Of a stretch of DNA of 64,000 nucleotides, positions 62,024 to 64,000 are shown piece after piece. The stretch's first letter is position 1; each line of letters opens with the position of its first letter. This DNA comes from Talinum fruticosum (taxonomy: Eukaryota > Streptophyta > Magnoliopsida > Caryophyllales > Talinaceae): assembly GCA_021018815.1 (NCBI GenBank), contig JAITYX010000058.1:637001-701000 (forward strand). Reading direction: 5' to 3'. Below the pieces are notes generated by a model, which was not told the origin of the DNA, made no database searches, and saw nothing but the letters and a program-made list of their open reading frames with translations. A program made the translations under genes and the position numbers.

Positions 62024-62036
62024 GGATCCGATACCA
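62024..62036 (-). promoter_or_regulatory. D primer-binding site (5' LTR)
   Basis: Minus strand TGGTATCGGATCC, two bases from the LTR end. The TGGTATC core is shared with the sites at 21357 and 47190. Confidence 0.75.
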
Positions 62037-62038
62037 AT

Positions 62039-63463
62039 CGAAGGTTTGCTCTTGGAGAGGATAAGTCACCCTAGAGGGGGTGAATATGGTGATGGAAGAT
62101 TTTTCATGATTAACAAAGTATTCTTCTATACACCAACGAAGTAGAAAACAATTATGTGTCTAGATTCGACTCGAAACATACATGACATAGAGAAATACGT
62201 TGAAACCCTTCTGGTGTAGAAAACCGCGGACAGTGCTAACCCAAGCACCAACTCAAATGCATAATTTTGAATGCATAAAATAAAAGGACTGGCTCCTTAC
62301 AAAATTGCTCCCTTAGACAATTCAATTACAAGTTTTTCCTAGACTCATAAATTCCCTTATCTCGATCTAGTACTTCCTAACCGAGGTAACCTTTACAGCT
62401 AGGGAACAAGTGAGCTCGATCACAGGACTTTACGGAGAATTGAAAATGTAAGAGTGATTACAAGACTTTTTTCTTTACAACTCAAAAAGTAAAAACATAA
62501 GAAGTAAAGTTGTAAAAGCTAGAAGATTTAGTGAGAGTAGATTTTGTTCAGTTCCAAGCAATGTTCAGCAATCATCAAGTCTTATAGGAAGGCTTCTATT
62601 TATACTCAACAGGGCAAAGTAGCCGATGAGATCGAATCTGGACTTGAGAGCTTCACTAGCCGTTGGAACGGTTAGTCCGAGTCACTCAAAAAGGAGGCAT
62701 TGCAAATGAACATTGTGCTTTGGTCCTTGGCTCAAAAAGTAGTCCATCCCACTGGTGGTGACTGAAATCTGGGTTGGAAATAACTCGTTAGACTCAAAGT
62801 TAAAGTTTACCGGATTTGGTAACAAACAACCCTAACACGGTATTTGAGCCTTGTCCGAAAAGATGTCTTTCTGTCTGCGATGTTTAATGGTTAGAAGCCA
62901 ATTGCTTTTGTTTTTCAAAATAAGATTAGAATACTTTAATCAATCTACAAAAGAAAATCAAAGTGGTACTCAAAGTATAAAAATACTTTGGTCTAAGATT
63001 AGGGAAGGTTAATAATTAATTCATAATAATTAAGTGCTTAATTATCGTTAACCTGAAAAATGGAACTTTCGAGTCTAATATTCAATAGGTTAAATTCCAT
63101 TCAGAGTCAATCCTTTAAATGATCCAAGTTTTTAAGAATGAATTAGTAGAATGCATAAACGTCATCGGGTAAATAATTTCATACAATAAACTAACTTAGA
63201 AAAGAGAATTAATGCAGTAATTCATTTTCAGTTAGAGCAATAAGTCGATGCTCGTAATATAAAGTGTTTGTGAAATTATGTACTCATACCAACTTTCTCG
63301 ATTATATCCGAGTGGGTCGAAACACAGATGAAGTGTGTTCTATTCAAGAGATAGTTTATGAGTGGATCGGACAATATTGAAAACTTAAAGATGAGCTTCT
63401 TAAATACTTAGAATGACTTGAAATCAAAACGTAAAGAGATAGAGAGTTGTACCTGAGTTTTTA
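62039..63463 (-). repeat. D 5' LTR (1,425 bp)
   Basis: Outer end altered (GAGTTTTTA for GAGTCTTCA on the plus strand), followed by the GAACA duplication. TATA box (minus TATAAATA) at 62597-62604. Confidence 0.85.
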
Positions 63464-63671
63464 GAACAAATGAATTTGAGAGCATGTTCTTAATCCTCCA
63501 AATAAAAGAGCAAAAGGACAGAAGAATATCAGAAGAAAAAGTACATTGGAGAAAAAGTGCAATATCATAAATGCAAGAAAAACGAGAATTGTTGCAGTAG
63601 TTCAACTACAACAACAAAGTCAAAGCATATTTCAGGTGATGATTATTTGTATTCGAGTGATGAATTTATAA
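63464..63671 (+). pseudogene. FAR1-related / MULE-like gene, C-terminal part
   Basis: After the GAACA duplication, one plus frame reads HVLNPPNKRAKGQKNIRRKS then TLEKKCNI (from 63483), ending at TAA 63669-63671. A basic 'NP..KR.KG..N.R.KS..EKK' segment is common near the C-terminus of FRS and MULE transposase proteins. It is the expected continuation of the gene broken off at 20023. The intact frame may have shifted at the boundary. Confidence 0.55.
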
Positions 63672-64000
63672 CATTTAAACTAAAATCAGTTCTATATATT
63701 TATTACACTTATATCCTTAATAGTGAGATAAAGACGCATTTAATGCTACTCAAGATCATCAATATTATATTAACCCTACAAATTCTGAAATGATTCAGGC
63801 GATTAATGTTTAAATTCTTTTGAAAGTTTTATGAAAACTTTAAGATATATACTTGTTATATCATATTATATTTCAATACATTTGTGTTTTTAAAATATTT
63901 GGTAGGACAACAATACTAGAATGACTTCCCTTCTACAAATCAACATTCAACAGGCTCCTTCACAATATATCCATAGTACCAAGCATATAATCTTACAATT
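63672..64000. other. AT-rich flank, no gene seen
   Basis: Very AT-rich sequence with no recognisable coding or repeat structure. Confidence 0.5.

Larger units (their letters stand above)
20024..63463 (-). mobile_element. Composite copia element D (three LTRs, internal array)
   Basis: The outer ends are flanked by GAACA at 20019-20023 and 63464-63468, and FAR1-like sequence continues on both sides. Reading the minus strand: LTR (63463-62039), primer site, gag, pol with two inserted LTRs, the ~1,045-bp array with element E inside it, ORF2, polypurine tract, LTR (22816-21372), a second primer site with a gag fragment, and an LTR remnant (20655-20024). It behaves as one integrated locus of two LTR-sharing units. 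The D family is older than E: its proteins are heavily broken. Confidence 0.8.

Overview
The window is a transposon graveyard from a flowering-plant nuclear genome, most likely a dicot. It is AT-rich and intergenic, and almost every stretch can be assigned to nested LTR retrotransposons. The only non-retroelement gene material is a broken FAR1-related / MULE-transposase-like gene. I see no intact host gene, tRNA, rRNA or CRISPR. Nearly all long open frames are degenerate retroelement proteins or chance frames opposite them.

Layout. 1-4432 is the 5' part of a minus-strand Ty3/gypsy element (LTR/leader plus gag). It has landed in the RNase H of a plus-strand Ty1/copia element, called A here. 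A resumes at 4433: RNase H end, spacer, a second ORF ('ORF2'), polypurine tract and 3' LTR. A's LTR is split at 7877/17774 by a second plus-strand copia element, B (7878-17773). B is itself interrupted by a 2.6-kb solo LTR of another family (10651-13269, perfect 5-bp duplication TCTTG). After A's LTR tail (to 18078) comes the FAR1-like pseudogene (18079-20023). It is cut by a 43.4-kb minus-strand copia composite, D (20024-63463, target duplication GAACA), and its C-terminal end resumes at 63464.

Composite D carries three LTRs or LTR remnants (20024-20655, 21372-22816, 62039-63463). Between the outer two full LTRs lie gag, pol, ORF2 and, most strikingly, a satellite-like array of about 1,045-bp units (about 24553-54098). 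Each unit fuses the end of RNase H, the pol-ORF2 spacer and the first ~75 codons of ORF2. I count 18 copies, in three sequence types arranged non-randomly. One unit is interrupted by a complete 10.75-kb copia element, E (37993-48740, duplication ACATT, two full LTRs). D's pol is interrupted by two plus-strand LTRs: one ordinary solo LTR (57584-59112, duplication TAGGT) and one flanked by an odd 70-bp duplication (54818-56409).

All copia elements share one plan: LTR starting TGAAGACTC and ending CCTTCA, TGGTATC-type primer site, Gag with a zinc knuckle, Pol (PR-INT-RT-RH), a ~560-640-bp spacer that in A, B and E contains TATAAATA, a second ORF, and two purine-rich tracts before the 3' LTR. This matches the Sirevirus-type organisation known in plants, where some members carry an extra 'env-like' ORF after pol. 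Here ORF2 looks like a basic, coiled-coil, acidic-tailed protein rather than an obvious membrane protein.

A technical caution applies throughout. Differences between otherwise near-identical copies cluster at CAG/CTG sites and take the form of inserted or substituted CG-containing strings. This looks like consensus error at methylated CHG sites, so some apparent frameshifts may not be real.
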